Positions 1-11,273 are shown, numbered from the stretch's first letter. The stretch: DNA of 64,000 nt from an uncultured Alphaproteobacteria bacterium (GCA_902595855.1 CACJRY010000002.1:123656-187655), one strand, 5' to 3'. Notes: a model not told the origin generated them from the sequence alone. Program-made: numbers and translations.

Positions 1-512
<512 letters not shown>

Positions 513-585
513 AAATTACTTATAATCTTTGATTAACCAGTCATTAATTTAAAATTATGAAGTAATAGTGTATAGGCTATAAAAT

Positions 586-2142
586 ATGAGTGACAGAGTA
601 TATATTTTTGACACAACTTTAAGAGATGGAGAGCAATCTCCTGGAGCTACGATGAATCTTGATGAAAAGATGCAAATTGCTCAACTCTTGGAAGAGATGC
701 AAGTTGATATAATTGAAGCAGGCTTTCCAATTGCTTCAAATGGCGATTTTGAAGCTGTATCTGAAATCAGTAAAAACATTAAAAATTCAACTATTGCAGG
801 ATTAGCTAGAGCAAAACTTGCTGATATAGACCGTGCTTGGGAGGCTGTTAAATACGCCAAGTCTCCAAGGATACATACATTTATTGCCACTAGTCCAATT
901 CATATGAAATATAAATTAATGAAAACTGAAGAAGAGGTTTTAGAGTCAATTAAACACACAGTAACGCACGCAAGAAACTTATGCGATAATATAGAGTGGA
1001 GTTGTGAAGATGGAGGAAGATCTAATTTAGAATTTTTATATAAATGTATTGAACTTGCTATCTCGTCAGGAGCATCAACTATCAATATTCCTGATACTGT
1101 TGGTTTTACTTTGCCATCAGAATTTGGATCTATTTTTAAATCTGTGAAAAACAATGTTCCAAATATTGATAAAGCTATTTTATCAACCCATACTCATAAT
1201 GATTTGGGATTAGCAGTAGCAAACAGTATTGCAGCAATACAAGAAGGTGCACGTCAAGTTGAGTGCACTATAAATGGATTAGGTGAAAGAGCTGGTAATG
1301 CTGCTCTTGAAGAAGTGGTAATGACATTAAAAGTAAAAAAAGATTTAATACCATTTCATACAAATGTTAAATCTGAATATATAACAAAAGCTTCCAGACT
1401 TGTTTCCTCAATTACTGGATTTAGTGTTCAGCCTAATAAAGCTATTGTAGGCGCTAATGCTTTTGCTCATGAGGCAGGTATTCATCAAGATGGAATGTTA
1501 AAAAATGCTGAAACATATGAAATAATGACCCCTGAGTCTGTAGGACTGAATAAATCTTCTTTGGTTTTAGGCAAGCACTCAGGAAAACATGCGTTTTCAG
1601 AAAAACTAAAAGAGTTAGGTTATGACTTTGGTGATAATACTTTAATGGAACTTTTTGGAAGATTTAAAGATTTAGCAGATAAAAAAAAGGAAATATTTGA
1701 AGAAGATTTAATTGCTTTAGCGGGGGAAAGATCTTTGACATACGATGAACACATTAAATTTGTATCACTAGAAGTAAATGCAGGATCATTATCGAAACAT
1801 CAAGCTAAATTAACCTTAATTATGAATAATGATAAATTCTCAAATAGGAGTGAAGGCAATGGGCCAGTTGACGCTACTTTTAATGCTATAAAACAAATTA
1901 CCAAAACAGATTTTCGTTTAAAGCTGTATCAAGTGCATGCAATTACTGCTGGCACAGATGCGCAAGGTGAAGTCACTGTACGTCTTGAAGATGATGATTT
2001 ATCATCACAGGCAAAAGGAAGTGATCCTGATATAATCGTGGCTTCAGCTAAGGCCTACATTAGTGCTTTAAACAGATTGTTATTCAAAAAAACTAAGTCT
2101 ATTGTAAAAAAATCTGCCGAAATCAAAATAGAAGGGGTATAA
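586..2142 (+). CDS. leuA: 2-isopropylmalate synthase
   Basis: This cytosolic enzyme condenses acetyl-CoA with 2-oxoisovalerate, the first committed step of leucine synthesis. The 518 residues match the full-length bacterial family. The N-terminal TIM barrel opens with FDTTLRDGEQSPG (metal and substrate site, near residues 8-20). It continues with STHTHNDLGLAVANS (metal-binding HxH), the loop NGLGERAGNAALEE and HEAGIHQDG. The motif LGKHSGKHAF marks the linker to the C-terminal regulatory domain, which is present, so leucine feedback is plausible. It follows ilvC, and mreB starts 6 bases after its stop, so the amino-acid and cell-shape genes probably share transcripts. The ATG at 586 is the first start in frame before the conserved barrel. 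Confidence 0.96.
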   Translation: MSDRVYIFDTTLRDGEQSPGATMNLDEKMQIAQLLEEMQVDIIEAGFPIASNGDFEAVSEISKNIKNSTIAGLARAKLADIDRAWEAVKYAKSPRIHTFIATSPIHMKYKLMKTEEEVLESIKHTVTHARNLCDNIEWSCEDGGRSNLEFLYKCIELAISSGASTINIPDTVGFTLPSEFGSIFKSVKNNVPNIDKAILSTHTHNDLGLAVANSIAAIQEGARQVECTINGLGERAGNAALEEVVMTLKVKKDLIPFHTNVKSEYITKASRLVSSITGFSVQPNKAIVGANAFAHEAGIHQDGMLKNAETYEIMTPESVGLNKSSLVLGKHSGKHAFSEKLKELGYDFGDNTLMELFGRFKDLADKKKEIFEEDLIALAGERSLTYDEHIKFVSLEVNAGSLSKHQAKLTLIMNNDKFSNRSEGNGPVDATFNAIKQITKTDFRLKLYQVHAITAGTDAQGEVTVRLEDDDLSSQAKGSDPDIIVASAKAYISALNRLLFKKTKSIVKKSAEIKIEGV

Positions 2143-3186
<1,044 letters not shown>

Positions 3187-3191
3187 TATTT

Positions 3192-4013
3192 ATGGCTCTA
3201 TCTTTTAAAGTTAAAGCATTATCAAGATCAAGGATAATTAAAAATATATTCTTATCTTCTATTTTACTATTATCTTTTTTATTAATTTTATTTTCAAAAT
3301 CTGATTATTTTGTTGTTAATAAATTTAAATACATTTCTAATGCTTATCTTCATCCCATCACGTCATTTATTGTTGCTCCGGTAAAAATCGCTAATGGTTT
3401 AAAAAAAGAAATTTATGAGTTTAGAAATTTAAAAGTAGAAAATAATATTCTCAAAGAAGAAATTATGCGATTAAAAAAATGGCAAGCTTTAGCTGTTCAT
3501 AATAGTACTGAAAATAGAGTTCTAAAAAGACTGCTTAATGCAACTGATAATAGCTTATCTCTAGTTAAAACAGCATCTGTAATTAGCAGAAATGATTTTA
3601 TGTTTAGTAAAATGATTAACATAAATGCTGGTATTAAAGATCAAGTCATAAATAATATGGCTGTAGTAAACCATAGAGGCCTTGTTGGAAGAACTGTGGA
3701 TACTTCGATAAGTAATTCAAGGGTATTGTTGCTAACTGACCCAAATTCATCAATTGCAATAAAAACAATTTCCAATGAAAGTTATTCACTACTTCAAGGC
3801 GCTGAAGATGGAGTGCATTTAGTAAGTTCATTTAATAAAAATGAGATAATGCCCAAAATTGGAGATTTAGTTGTAACAAGTGGAAGCGCACAGGTCTTCC
3901 CTTCAGATATCCTAGTAGGTAAGATTACAAAGATAACAAAAAATAATTTTTATGTATTACCTTTTGTTGATTTTAAAAATATTGACTATGTGCAAATTGT
4001 TGAAACTAAATAA
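3192..4013 (+). CDS. mreC: Rod shape-determining protein MreC
   Basis: MreC is a periplasmic scaffold that links MreB filaments to PBP2 and RodA. The 273-residue product has one N-terminal hydrophobic helix (about residues 19-36, rich in Ile and Leu), then a coiled-coil stretch (about residues 72-100, with VENNILKEEIMRLKKW). After that comes the beta-rich MreC domain, including NHRGLVGRTVDT, SRVLLLTDPNSSIAIK and VTSGSAQVFPSDILVGKI, all typical of the family. Its TAA stop overlaps the mreD ATG by one base, which implies translational coupling. The gene is short of conserved catalytic residues because it is structural. Confidence 0.93.
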   Translation: MALSFKVKALSRSRIIKNIFLSSILLLSFLLILFSKSDYFVVNKFKYISNAYLHPITSFIVAPVKIANGLKKEIYEFRNLKVENNILKEEIMRLKKWQALAVHNSTENRVLKRLLNATDNSLSLVKTASVISRNDFMFSKMININAGIKDQVINNMAVVNHRGLVGRTVDTSISNSRVLLLTDPNSSIAIKTISNESYSLLQGAEDGVHLVSSFNKNEIMPKIGDLVVTSGSAQVFPSDILVGKITKITKNNFYVLPFVDFKNIDYVQIVETK

Positions 4014-4501
4014 TGGTTTCAAAGCTACTTAGTAGTCAAATCTTAATTTACAATTGTATCTTATTTTTCTCATTCTCATTAAGTGTTAATTATTTCGTTG
4101 ATTTTGAGGTAGTAAATTACATAGCATATGTTTTATTCCATTTAACTTTAGTCTATTTAGTATTTTATTTTTTTAATTTTTATCTCATTTTTTTATCTTT
4201 TTTATACGGTATATTTTTTGATATTTTTTTAATTGATAATATTTCACCTCATTTAATTTGTTTTTTAATCTTTGTAGCTTTATTTTATTTTACAAAAAAA
4301 TTTTTATTAAATTTATCATCAAACAAAGTTTCGTTTCTTATAATTTTCACAACATTAAGCATGTTATTCTTTGAGTCAATTATCGCAAATTTACAATTTA
4401 ACTATCCTTTTAATTTTGAAAACTTATTAAGGTTATTTACTACTACTATTATTCTGTTCTTTCCGTCTTTGTTAATTTTTTCTAAAATAGATAAACTATA
4501 A
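4013..4501 (+). CDS. mreD: Rod shape-determining membrane protein MreD
   Basis: The product is 162 residues and almost entirely hydrophobic, with about five predicted membrane helices and many Phe, Leu and Ile residues. The motif FLYGIFFDIFLID resembles the MreD signature region (hydrophobic-G-x-x-x-D). Sequence identity in this family is always low, so the call rests mainly on position between mreC and mrdA, on size, and on topology. It overlaps both neighbours by one base (TAATG at 4011-4015 and 4499-4503), showing tight translational coupling. MreD is an inner-membrane part of the elongasome that acts with MreC. Confidence 0.85.
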   Translation: MVSKLLSSQILIYNCILFFSFSLSVNYFVDFEVVNYIAYVLFHLTLVYLVFYFFNFYLIFLSFLYGIFFDIFLIDNISPHLICFLIFVALFYFTKKFLLNLSSNKVSFLIIFTTLSMLFFESIIANLQFNYPFNFENLLRLFTTTIILFFPSLLIFSKIDKL

Positions 4502-6300
4502 TGTTTTATTCTGAACAAAAAAAACAGGTAAGCACATATAACAGGAGAACATTTTTTTTATTTCTTCTTAAACTATCATTATTCACTGCTGTTGGTTGGA
4601 GATTATATAATATTCAAATATTAGATTCTTCTAAATACAAAACTTTATCAAAAAAAAATCAAATAGATCTTGAGATACTTTTTCCTATAAGAGGTAAGAT
4701 ATTTGATCGAAATAAAATACTAATTGCAAATAATGAAAAAGTTTATGATATTTACTTAATTCCTGAAAATACAAAATCTATAAATAATGCACTTAACGAT
4801 TTATCAAAATTTATAGATATTGATTTTGCTAAAAGAAGAAAAATTATTGATTTAAGTACTAAGGTAAAAAAATTTGAAAAAATAAAAATATTTGAAAATA
4901 TTTCATGGTCTACATTGGAAAAAATTGAAACAAATAAGTATAAGCTTGAGGGTATTTTTATTGCTGAAGATTATTTAAGAATTTATCCATATAAAGAAGT
5001 TTTTTCTCATTTACTAGGCTACATCAATAAACCTAATGAAAAGGAACTAGCTTTGCCTTTTATTGCAAAAATGCCTAATTTGGATATTGGAAAACAGGGA
5101 TTAGAAAAGTCTTTTAATCCAGTGTTGGTAGGTAAGGCTGGACAAAGAGAAATAGAGGTAAATTCATATGGACGAATTATCAGAGAAATATCAAAAATAG
5201 ACAGTGTAAGAGGACAGGAGGTATCTCTCTCAATTGACGCAAGAGTCCAAGAATATGCTGTAAATTTACTTAAATCTTACAGAGCGGGTTCTATAAATGT
5301 AATTAATATTAAAACTGGCGAAATTTTATGTATGGCTTCTACACCTACATATGACCCAAACAAAATAATTAAAAAACCAAATACAGAGTATTGGGAAACT
5401 ATCTTATCAAATACTTTGTCTCCATTAACTAATAGAAGTATTCAAGGTCTATATGCTCCAGGGTCTACCTTCAAAATGATTGTTGCAATTGCTGCTCTCA
5501 AATATGGAATAATTAATGCTACTTCTACCCATTCTTGTTCTGGAAAAATAGAATTTGGAGATAGACTTTACCATTGTTGGAAAACAAACGGTCATGGTAA
5601 AATGGATGTTACAAATGCAATAAAAGAGTCATGTGATGTTTTTTTTTATGAAATTTCAAAAAAGCTAGGAATAGATAAAATTGCTGAAGTTGCAGAAGAT
5701 TTTGGGTTAGGAAAAATATTTGATATTTCAATGTCTAATCAAAAAAAAGGTATCATACCTACAAAACAATGGAAAAAAACAACACTAGGGGAAAGTTGGT
5801 ATGCTGGAGAAACATTAATCTCAGGTATTGGACAAGGCTTTGTTTTAACAAATCCCTTTCAACTTGCTGTTATGACATCTATCATAGCATCAAATGGAAA
5901 AATTATTGAACCATCAATACTAAAAAGAGACAAAATAAATTTTAAAACAAATGAAAAGTACTCAAAAGAAATAAATATAATTAAAAAAGCAATGTTCAAA
6001 GTTGTCAATGAAAATAAAGGAACTGCTTTTAAATCACGATTAGACGATATTAAGTTTGCTGGTAAGACTGGCACATCTCAAGTAAAAAGAATTTCTCTAT
6101 CTGAAAGAGAAAGTGATGATTTTAGAAAGAAAGAACAAGAATGGAAAAATAGAGATCATGCATTATTTGTAGGTTACATACCCCACGAAGATCCTCAATA
6201 TGCTATTTCTGTTATAATAGAGCATGGTGGATCAGGAGCCTCAACTGCAGCCCCAATTGCAAAACAGATTTTCAGTTATATAAATAAACTAGATATATGA
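4501..6300 (+). CDS. mrdA: Penicillin-binding protein 2, peptidoglycan transpeptidase of the elongasome
   Basis: PBP2 crosslinks new peptidoglycan during cell elongation and is the target of mecillinam in other bacteria. The 599-residue protein has an N-terminal membrane anchor (about residues 17-35), then the class B PBP dimerisation domain beginning near IRGKIFDRNKILIANN. The transpeptidase domain contains the active-site APGSTFK with Ser322 and Lys325, the second motif SCD at residues 377-379 (the PBP2 form) and KTGT at residues 522-525. It lies between mreD and rodA, overlapping mreD by one base and rodA by four (ATGA). All catalytic motifs are intact and the length is close to the family norm. 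Confidence 0.97.
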   Translation: MFYSEQKKQVSTYNRRTFFLFLLKLSLFTAVGWRLYNIQILDSSKYKTLSKKNQIDLEILFPIRGKIFDRNKILIANNEKVYDIYLIPENTKSINNALNDLSKFIDIDFAKRRKIIDLSTKVKKFEKIKIFENISWSTLEKIETNKYKLEGIFIAEDYLRIYPYKEVFSHLLGYINKPNEKELALPFIAKMPNLDIGKQGLEKSFNPVLVGKAGQREIEVNSYGRIIREISKIDSVRGQEVSLSIDARVQEYAVNLLKSYRAGSINVINIKTGEILCMASTPTYDPNKIIKKPNTEYWETILSNTLSPLTNRSIQGLYAPGSTFKMIVAIAALKYGIINATSTHSCSGKIEFGDRLYHCWKTNGHGKMDVTNAIKESCDVFFYEISKKLGIDKIAEVAEDFGLGKIFDISMSNQKKGIIPTKQWKKTTLGESWYAGETLISGIGQGFVLTNPFQLAVMTSIIASNGKIIEPSILKRDKINFKTNEKYSKEINIIKKAMFKVVNENKGTAFKSRLDDIKFAGKTGTSQVKRISLSERESDDFRKKEQEWKNRDHALFVGYIPHEDPQYAISVIIEHGGSGASTAAPIAKQIFSYINKLDI

Positions 6301-7397
6301 TTTTTAAAAAATTTAAAAATTTAAACTACTTATTAATTTTTTTACTTATACTTTTATCATTTATTGGTGCTGCTGGTTTGTACTCAGCAGCAGATGGTTC
6401 TTATCATCCTTGGGCATCTAGACATTTAATTAGGTTTTATGTTTTTCTTTTAATAGCAATAGCTATCAGTTTGATTGATATTAAACTAATTTATAAATAT
6501 GCATATTTGTTGTTCATTTTTAGTGTATTATTATTAGTCTCAGTTGAGATTATAGGTGTTCTTGGAAAAGGGGCTACTAGATGGATTAGAATATTTGGTT
6601 TTAGTATTCAACCATCAGAGTTAGTAAAAATCACGATAATATTAGCTTTAGCTAAATATTATAATGATATAAAATTTGAAAATATTAAAAAAATTAGTTT
6701 TTTATTTTTTCCTTTTTTAATTTTAATAATTCCATTTGCATTTGTAGTTATTCAGCCTGATTTAGGAACTTCTCTAAGCATAATTATACTTGGTGCTTTT
6801 ATTCTTTTTTTAGCAGGAGTCAGAATATGGAAATTTCTTCTAGGTATAATGGCTACAATAATTTCTATACCTATTTTTTTACAATACATTAAACCATATC
6901 AAAGAGATCGCATAGTTTCATTTCTTAACCCTGAATCAGATCCCTTGGGACAGGGGTACCAGTTAATTCAATCTAAAATTGCTTTAGGTTCAGGAGGTGC
7001 TACTGGTAAAGGCTTTTTACAAGGAACGCAGTCTTATCTTGAGTATCTTCCTGAAAAGCAAACTGATTTTATTTTTACTCTTATTGGAGAAGAGTTTGGG
7101 TTTCTAGGTACGATATTTATTATTTTTATTTTTATTTTGTTAATAGCTGTCTGTTACTTTATTAGCATTAAATGTTTTCATACTTTTGGTCGTATCTTAG
7201 CCTTAGGAGTTGCGTCAAATGTTTTTATATATGTTTTTATGAATATTGCGATGGTATCAGGTTTAATGCCTGTTGTCGGAATTCCTTTGCCACTTATTTC
7301 TTATGGAGGATCAGTAATGCTATCAATCATGATATCAATGGGATTAGTACTGAATGTTGAAATAAATTATAATTTAAAAAAATTAAATAATGCTTAA
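6297..7397 (+). CDS. rodA: SEDS-family peptidoglycan glycosyltransferase RodA
   Basis: RodA polymerises lipid II into glycan strands and works as a pair with PBP2. The 366-residue protein has about ten membrane helices. Recognisable SEDS features are GKGATRWIRIFGFSIQPSEL, VIQPDLGTSL, the catalytic-loop segment NPESDPLGQGYQLIQSKIA (with the essential Asp) and, near the end, GLMPVVGIPLPLISYGGS. It overlaps mrdA by four bases. Its last eight bases overlap the start of the following ABC-transporter ATPase gene, so the elongation operon runs straight into a transport operon. Confidence 0.97.
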   Translation: MIFKKFKNLNYLLIFLLILLSFIGAAGLYSAADGSYHPWASRHLIRFYVFLLIAIAISLIDIKLIYKYAYLLFIFSVLLLVSVEIIGVLGKGATRWIRIFGFSIQPSELVKITIILALAKYYNDIKFENIKKISFLFFPFLILIIPFAFVVIQPDLGTSLSIIILGAFILFLAGVRIWKFLLGIMATIISIPIFLQYIKPYQRDRIVSFLNPESDPLGQGYQLIQSKIALGSGGATGKGFLQGTQSYLEYLPEKQTDFIFTLIGEEFGFLGTIFIIFIFILLIAVCYFISIKCFHTFGRILALGVASNVFIYVFMNIAMVSGLMPVVGIPLPLISYGGSVMLSIMISMGLVLNVEINYNLKKLNNA

Positions 7398-8160
7398 AAT
7401 TAAAAATTTAAATAAAAGTTTTGGTGGTTTAAAAGCAGTTAATAATGTCAATCTGGAAGTTAAAAAAGGGTCTATTACAGGATTAATTGGACCAAATGGT
7501 GCTGGTAAAACTACTCTCTTTAATACTATTGCAGGATTATATACGCCTGAAAATGGTGAGATATATCATGAAGAGAAAAATATTGCTGGTTTAAAACCTC
7601 ATGAATTATTTAAGATGGGAGTGTTGAGAACTTTTCAAATTGCTCATGAATTTTCATCTCTAACAGTTTTAGAAAACTTAATGATGGTTCCTGGCAATCA
7701 GCGAGGTGAAAAATTAATTTATGCTTTATTTGGCGATAGTGTTGTTAAAAAACAAGAAGAAGAAATTCGTGCTAAAGCTATTGAAGTTATAGAATTTCTA
7801 AATTTGAAACATTTAACGCAAGAAGTGGCTGGTAATTTGTCTGGTGGTCAAAAAAAACTCTTAGAGCTTGGACGAACTATGATGGTCGAAGCTAACTTAG
7901 TTTTATTAGATGAAGTTGGAGCAGGAGTAAACAGAACATTATTAAATGAAATTTCTGATGCGATATTAAGATTAAATAAAGAACGAAATTATACTTTTTT
8001 TGTTATAGAGCATGACATGGATTTAATTGAAAAAATTTGTGATCCTGTAATAGTTATGGCAGAAGGTAGTGTTTTATTTCAAGGTGATTTTGCTGAGGTT
8101 AAGTCAAACGAAGAAGTCATTGAAGCATATTTAGGTAGAGGATTAAAAAGTAAACAATAA
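7390..8160 (+). CDS. livG: Branched-chain amino acid-type ABC transporter ATPase (LivG-like)
   Basis: This is one of two ATPases of an importer in the high-affinity branched-chain amino acid (HAAT) family. The 256 residues contain Walker A GPNGAGKTT (near residues 36-44), the family Q-loop region RTFQIAHEFSSLTVLENL, the ABC signature LSGGQKK and Walker B NLVLLDEVGAGVN followed by EHDMD. LivG-type proteins have the longer Q-loop insertion seen here. The start codon lies inside rodA (overlap 7390-7397) and the stop overlaps livF by one base. The transported substrate cannot be read from sequence: members carry Leu/Ile/Val, other amino acids, amides or urea. Confidence 0.9.
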   Translation: MLKIKNLNKSFGGLKAVNNVNLEVKKGSITGLIGPNGAGKTTLFNTIAGLYTPENGEIYHEEKNIAGLKPHELFKMGVLRTFQIAHEFSSLTVLENLMMVPGNQRGEKLIYALFGDSVVKKQEEEIRAKAIEVIEFLNLKHLTQEVAGNLSGGQKKLLELGRTMMVEANLVLLDEVGAGVNRTLLNEISDAILRLNKERNYTFFVIEHDMDLIEKICDPVIVMAEGSVLFQGDFAEVKSNEEVIEAYLGRGLKSKQ

Positions 8161-8864
8161 TGATTAGTTTAGAAGGTATAAATTTAACAGCAGGTTATGG
8201 CGGGGTTGATATTATTAAGGATATAAATTTACAAATCAAACAAGGAGAGATTGCTGTTATTGTTGGACCAAATGGAGCTGGTAAATCAACAGCAATGAAA
8301 GCTCTTTTAGGAATGTTGAAATTATCTAATGGATCTGTAAAATTTGCGCAAGATGATATAACATCAATGCTTCCACAAGACCGGGTTAATTTAGGAATTG
8401 CTTTTGTTCCGCAAACACAAAATGTTTTTACTGGTATGAGTGTTGAGGAAAATTTAGAGATGGGAGGATTTATTAGAGACGATAATATTAGTCTTACAAT
8501 TGAAGATATTTATAATCTATTTCCAATTCTGAAAGAAAAGAGAAATCAAAATGCAGGTGAATTATCTGGTGGCCAGCGTCAACAAGTTGCTTTTGGAAGA
8601 GCATTAATGACAAAGCCAAAAATTTTAATGTTAGATGAGCCCACTGCTGGTGTTTCACCAATTGTTATGGATGAATTATTTTCACGAATTATTGAAGTAG
8701 GTAAAACTGGTGTAGGTATCCTGATGGTTGAACAAAATGCAAAACAAGCACTAAATATTGCTGATAGAGGTTACGTTCTAGTTAATGGAAAAAATAGTAG
8801 AGAGGGTAGTGGCCAAGATTTACTTAATAACCCTGAAGTGAGAAAGTCATTTTTAGGAGGTTAA
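8160..8864 (+). CDS. livF: Branched-chain amino acid-type ABC transporter ATPase (LivF-like)
   Basis: This is the second ATPase of the same importer, 234 residues and of typical LivF size. It has Walker A GPNGAGKST, the Q-loop segment FVPQTQNVFTGMSVEENLEMG that is characteristic of LivF, signature LSGGQRQ, Walker B ILMLDEPTAGVSP and the H-loop-equivalent region LMVEQNAKQAL (LivF proteins carry Gln after Glu here). It pairs with the LivG-like subunit on the cytoplasmic face of the two permeases. It overlaps livG by one base (TAATG), and the next gene begins one base after its stop. Confidence 0.9.
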   Translation: MISLEGINLTAGYGGVDIIKDINLQIKQGEIAVIVGPNGAGKSTAMKALLGMLKLSNGSVKFAQDDITSMLPQDRVNLGIAFVPQTQNVFTGMSVEENLEMGGFIRDDNISLTIEDIYNLFPILKEKRNQNAGELSGGQRQQVAFGRALMTKPKILMLDEPTAGVSPIVMDELFSRIIEVGKTGVGILMVEQNAKQALNIADRGYVLVNGKNSREGSGQDLLNNPEVRKSFLGG

Positions 8865-8865
8865 T

Positions 8866-9879
8866 GTGATTGATTTTATTAACTCTATAGTTGTTCTTCT
8901 TAATTTTGTCATTATTCCTGGATTATCTTATGGATCACAATTAGCTCTAGGCGCTTTAGGTGTTACATTTGTTTATGCAGTGCTTCGATTTGCAAACTTT
9001 GCACATGGTGAACTGATGTCTTTTGGAGCTATGATTACAATTTTATTTACTTGGTTTTTTCAATCTCAAAATATTGGATTAGGTTTATTGCCAACAGCTA
9101 TAATTGCTTTGCCTTTTGGTATTTTAGCCACCATTATCCTTGGTTTGCTCTCAGATAAATTTGTATTTAAATATTATAGAAAGCAAAAGAGTGTTCCAGT
9201 TGTATTGGCCATGGTTTCTATAGGTGTTATGTTCGTAGTAAACGCGATTATTAGGATTGTTGTTGGTACTGAAACAATCAAGTTTTCTGATGGACAAAAA
9301 TTTATCATGAAAGCAAAACAATTTAAAGCTATGACAGGTTTAAATGAGGGTCTTGCTCTTAAATCCTCTCAGGTAATTACTATACTTATTACAATATTAC
9401 TTTTAACTTTTACTTTTTGGTTTTTACAAAAAACAAAGACTGGAAAATCTATGAGAGCATTCTCTGATAATGAAGATTTGGCATTATTATCTGGTATCAA
9501 TCCAGATCGTGTTGTTTTTATTACATGGTTAATTGTTGGCACTTTAGCCTGTGTAGCAGGAACATTATATGGCTTAGATAAAAGTTATAAGCCCATCATT
9601 TATTTAAATCTTGTACTACCAGTATTTGCTTCTGCAATTGTTGGAGGTATAGGTAGTCCTTTCGGCGCTGTTGTTGGAGGATATGTAATTGCTTTTTCAG
9701 AAATAATGGTGACCTATGCTTACAAAAAATTCTTTAAATATTTGTTACCTGAGAGTTTGGAGCCATCAAGTTTAGTTCAACTACTTTCTACTGATTACAA
9801 ATTTGCTGTATCTTTCACTATTCTGGTAATTGTTCTGTTAATTAGACCATCAGGTATCTTTAAAGGAAAGGTTCTGTAA
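8866..9879 (+). CDS. livH: Branched-chain amino acid-type ABC transporter permease (LivH-like)
   Basis: This inner-membrane permease has 337 residues and about eight membrane helices. The LivH signature region is visible: TFVYAVLRFANFAHGELMSFGA near the N-terminus, and SAIVGGIGSPFGAVVGGYVIAFSE in the C-terminal third. The latter carries the EAA-like loop that contacts the ATPases. The start is GTG at 8866, one base after the livF stop; the preceding ATG at 8864 is followed at once by a stop and is not used. The stop overlaps the livM ATG by one base. The specific substrate is unknown. Confidence 0.9.
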   Translation: MIDFINSIVVLLNFVIIPGLSYGSQLALGALGVTFVYAVLRFANFAHGELMSFGAMITILFTWFFQSQNIGLGLLPTAIIALPFGILATIILGLLSDKFVFKYYRKQKSVPVVLAMVSIGVMFVVNAIIRIVVGTETIKFSDGQKFIMKAKQFKAMTGLNEGLALKSSQVITILITILLLTFTFWFLQKTKTGKSMRAFSDNEDLALLSGINPDRVVFITWLIVGTLACVAGTLYGLDKSYKPIIYLNLVLPVFASAIVGGIGSPFGAVVGGYVIAFSEIMVTYAYKKFFKYLLPESLEPSSLVQLLSTDYKFAVSFTILVIVLLIRPSGIFKGKVL

Positions 9880-11249
9880 TGAAATTTGATAAATATGAAT
9901 GGACAGCCATATCCATCATGGTTTCATTATTTATTTTAGTTGGTTTTATTCAAGGCTGGTCGGTTAGTTTAGTAATCCTTAATATGTGTATTATCTCTGC
10001 TATTATGACAATGGGTGTAAATATTTCATGGGGATACGCAGGTGTTATTAATTTTGGTGTAATGGGTTTTTTAGCTATGGGAGGACTAGCTGCTGTACTT
10101 GTATCTTATCCTCCTATTAAAGAAGCTTGGCAAGTTGGTGGCTCAGGGTTAGGCATAAGTTTTATTTTACTGATAGTACTTGTAACTGCTGTATTTTTTA
10201 TAACTAAATTAGTAGAAAAAAAATCTCATAAATATTGGTTAAACGGTCTAGTAATTTTATTTGGATTAATAATTATTAGATATTTTTTTCTCAATGCAAC
10301 AGCAAAAATTGAAGAGGTTGATCCAGCGTTAGCTGGATTTTTAGGAGGTGCAAATTTACCAATAATCTTTTCATGGGTTGTAGGTGGTTTCTTTGCTGGA
10401 GGTGTTGCCTTTGTTATTGGAAAAGTAGCTCTTGGTTTACGTTCAGATTATTTAGCAATTGTAACGCTTGGTATTTCAGAGATTGTTGTTAGTGTCCTCA
10501 AACATGAAGAGTGGCTATCAAGAGGAGTTAAAAATGTTATAGGTCTAAAAAGACCAGTACCCTATGAGATTAATCTGCAAAATTCTGAATGGTTTATAAA
10601 CATAGTGACATGGTTTAATTCATCTAAATTAAATAATATTATTGATCCTGAAAAAAAACAGGAGGTTTTAACTAACTTAATCATAGATGGGTCAGGAATA
10701 TTCGTAAAACTTAATTACGCACTATTATTTTTTATTGTTATGATTGTAATTTATTATTTTGCTAACAAAGCGCAGATATCTCCCTGGGGGCGCATGATGC
10801 GAGCTATTCGTGATAATGAAGTATCTGCAAATGCCATGGGTAAAGATATAGTTAAACAACACTTAATTATTTTTGTAATTGGAGCTGCAATTGTAGGTGT
10901 AGCAGGTGCCATGCTTGTCACACTAGATGGTTTGTTTACTCCTTCAGGTTATAGACCACTTCGTTTTACCTTTATTATTTGGATTATGGTAATTGTTGGC
11001 GGGAGTGGAAACAACCTTGGAGCTATTTTTGGTGGCTTTGTTATTTGGTTTGCCTGGATTGAAGTGGCGCCGCTTACTACATTTTTAATTGAAGTATTTA
11101 CTTCAGGTATGGATCCACAAAATGCAATTCGTTTACATTTATTAGATAGTGTTCCATATTTTAGATATTTATTAATGGGGATGGTCTTACTTCTAATATT
11201 ACGATACCGTCCTAAAGGTATTATCCCTGAAAAAGTTAGACACTCATAA
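9879..11249 (+). CDS. livM: Branched-chain amino acid-type ABC transporter permease (LivM-like), enlarged
   Basis: This is the second permease of the importer. At 456 residues it is longer than many LivM proteins. It has about ten membrane segments. Family motifs are NISWGYAGVINFGVMGFLAMGG near residues 47-68, LRSDYLAIVTLGISEIV in the middle, and RAIRDNEVSANAMGKD plus GGSGNNLGAIFGGFV late in the protein. Extra length falls between roughly residues 95 and 165 and between 215 and 275, where less conserved, partly polar loops are inserted. It is the last gene of the operon and a strong hairpin follows. Confidence 0.88.
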   Translation: MKFDKYEWTAISIMVSLFILVGFIQGWSVSLVILNMCIISAIMTMGVNISWGYAGVINFGVMGFLAMGGLAAVLVSYPPIKEAWQVGGSGLGISFILLIVLVTAVFFITKLVEKKSHKYWLNGLVILFGLIIIRYFFLNATAKIEEVDPALAGFLGGANLPIIFSWVVGGFFAGGVAFVIGKVALGLRSDYLAIVTLGISEIVVSVLKHEEWLSRGVKNVIGLKRPVPYEINLQNSEWFINIVTWFNSSKLNNIIDPEKKQEVLTNLIIDGSGIFVKLNYALLFFIVMIVIYYFANKAQISPWGRMMRAIRDNEVSANAMGKDIVKQHLIIFVIGAAIVGVAGAMLVTLDGLFTPSGYRPLRFTFIIWIMVIVGGSGNNLGAIFGGFVIWFAWIEVAPLTTFLIEVFTSGMDPQNAIRLHLLDSVPYFRYLLMGMVLLLILRYRPKGIIPEKVRHS

Positions 11250-11273
11250 CATATAATAATTAAAAGACAGAAA

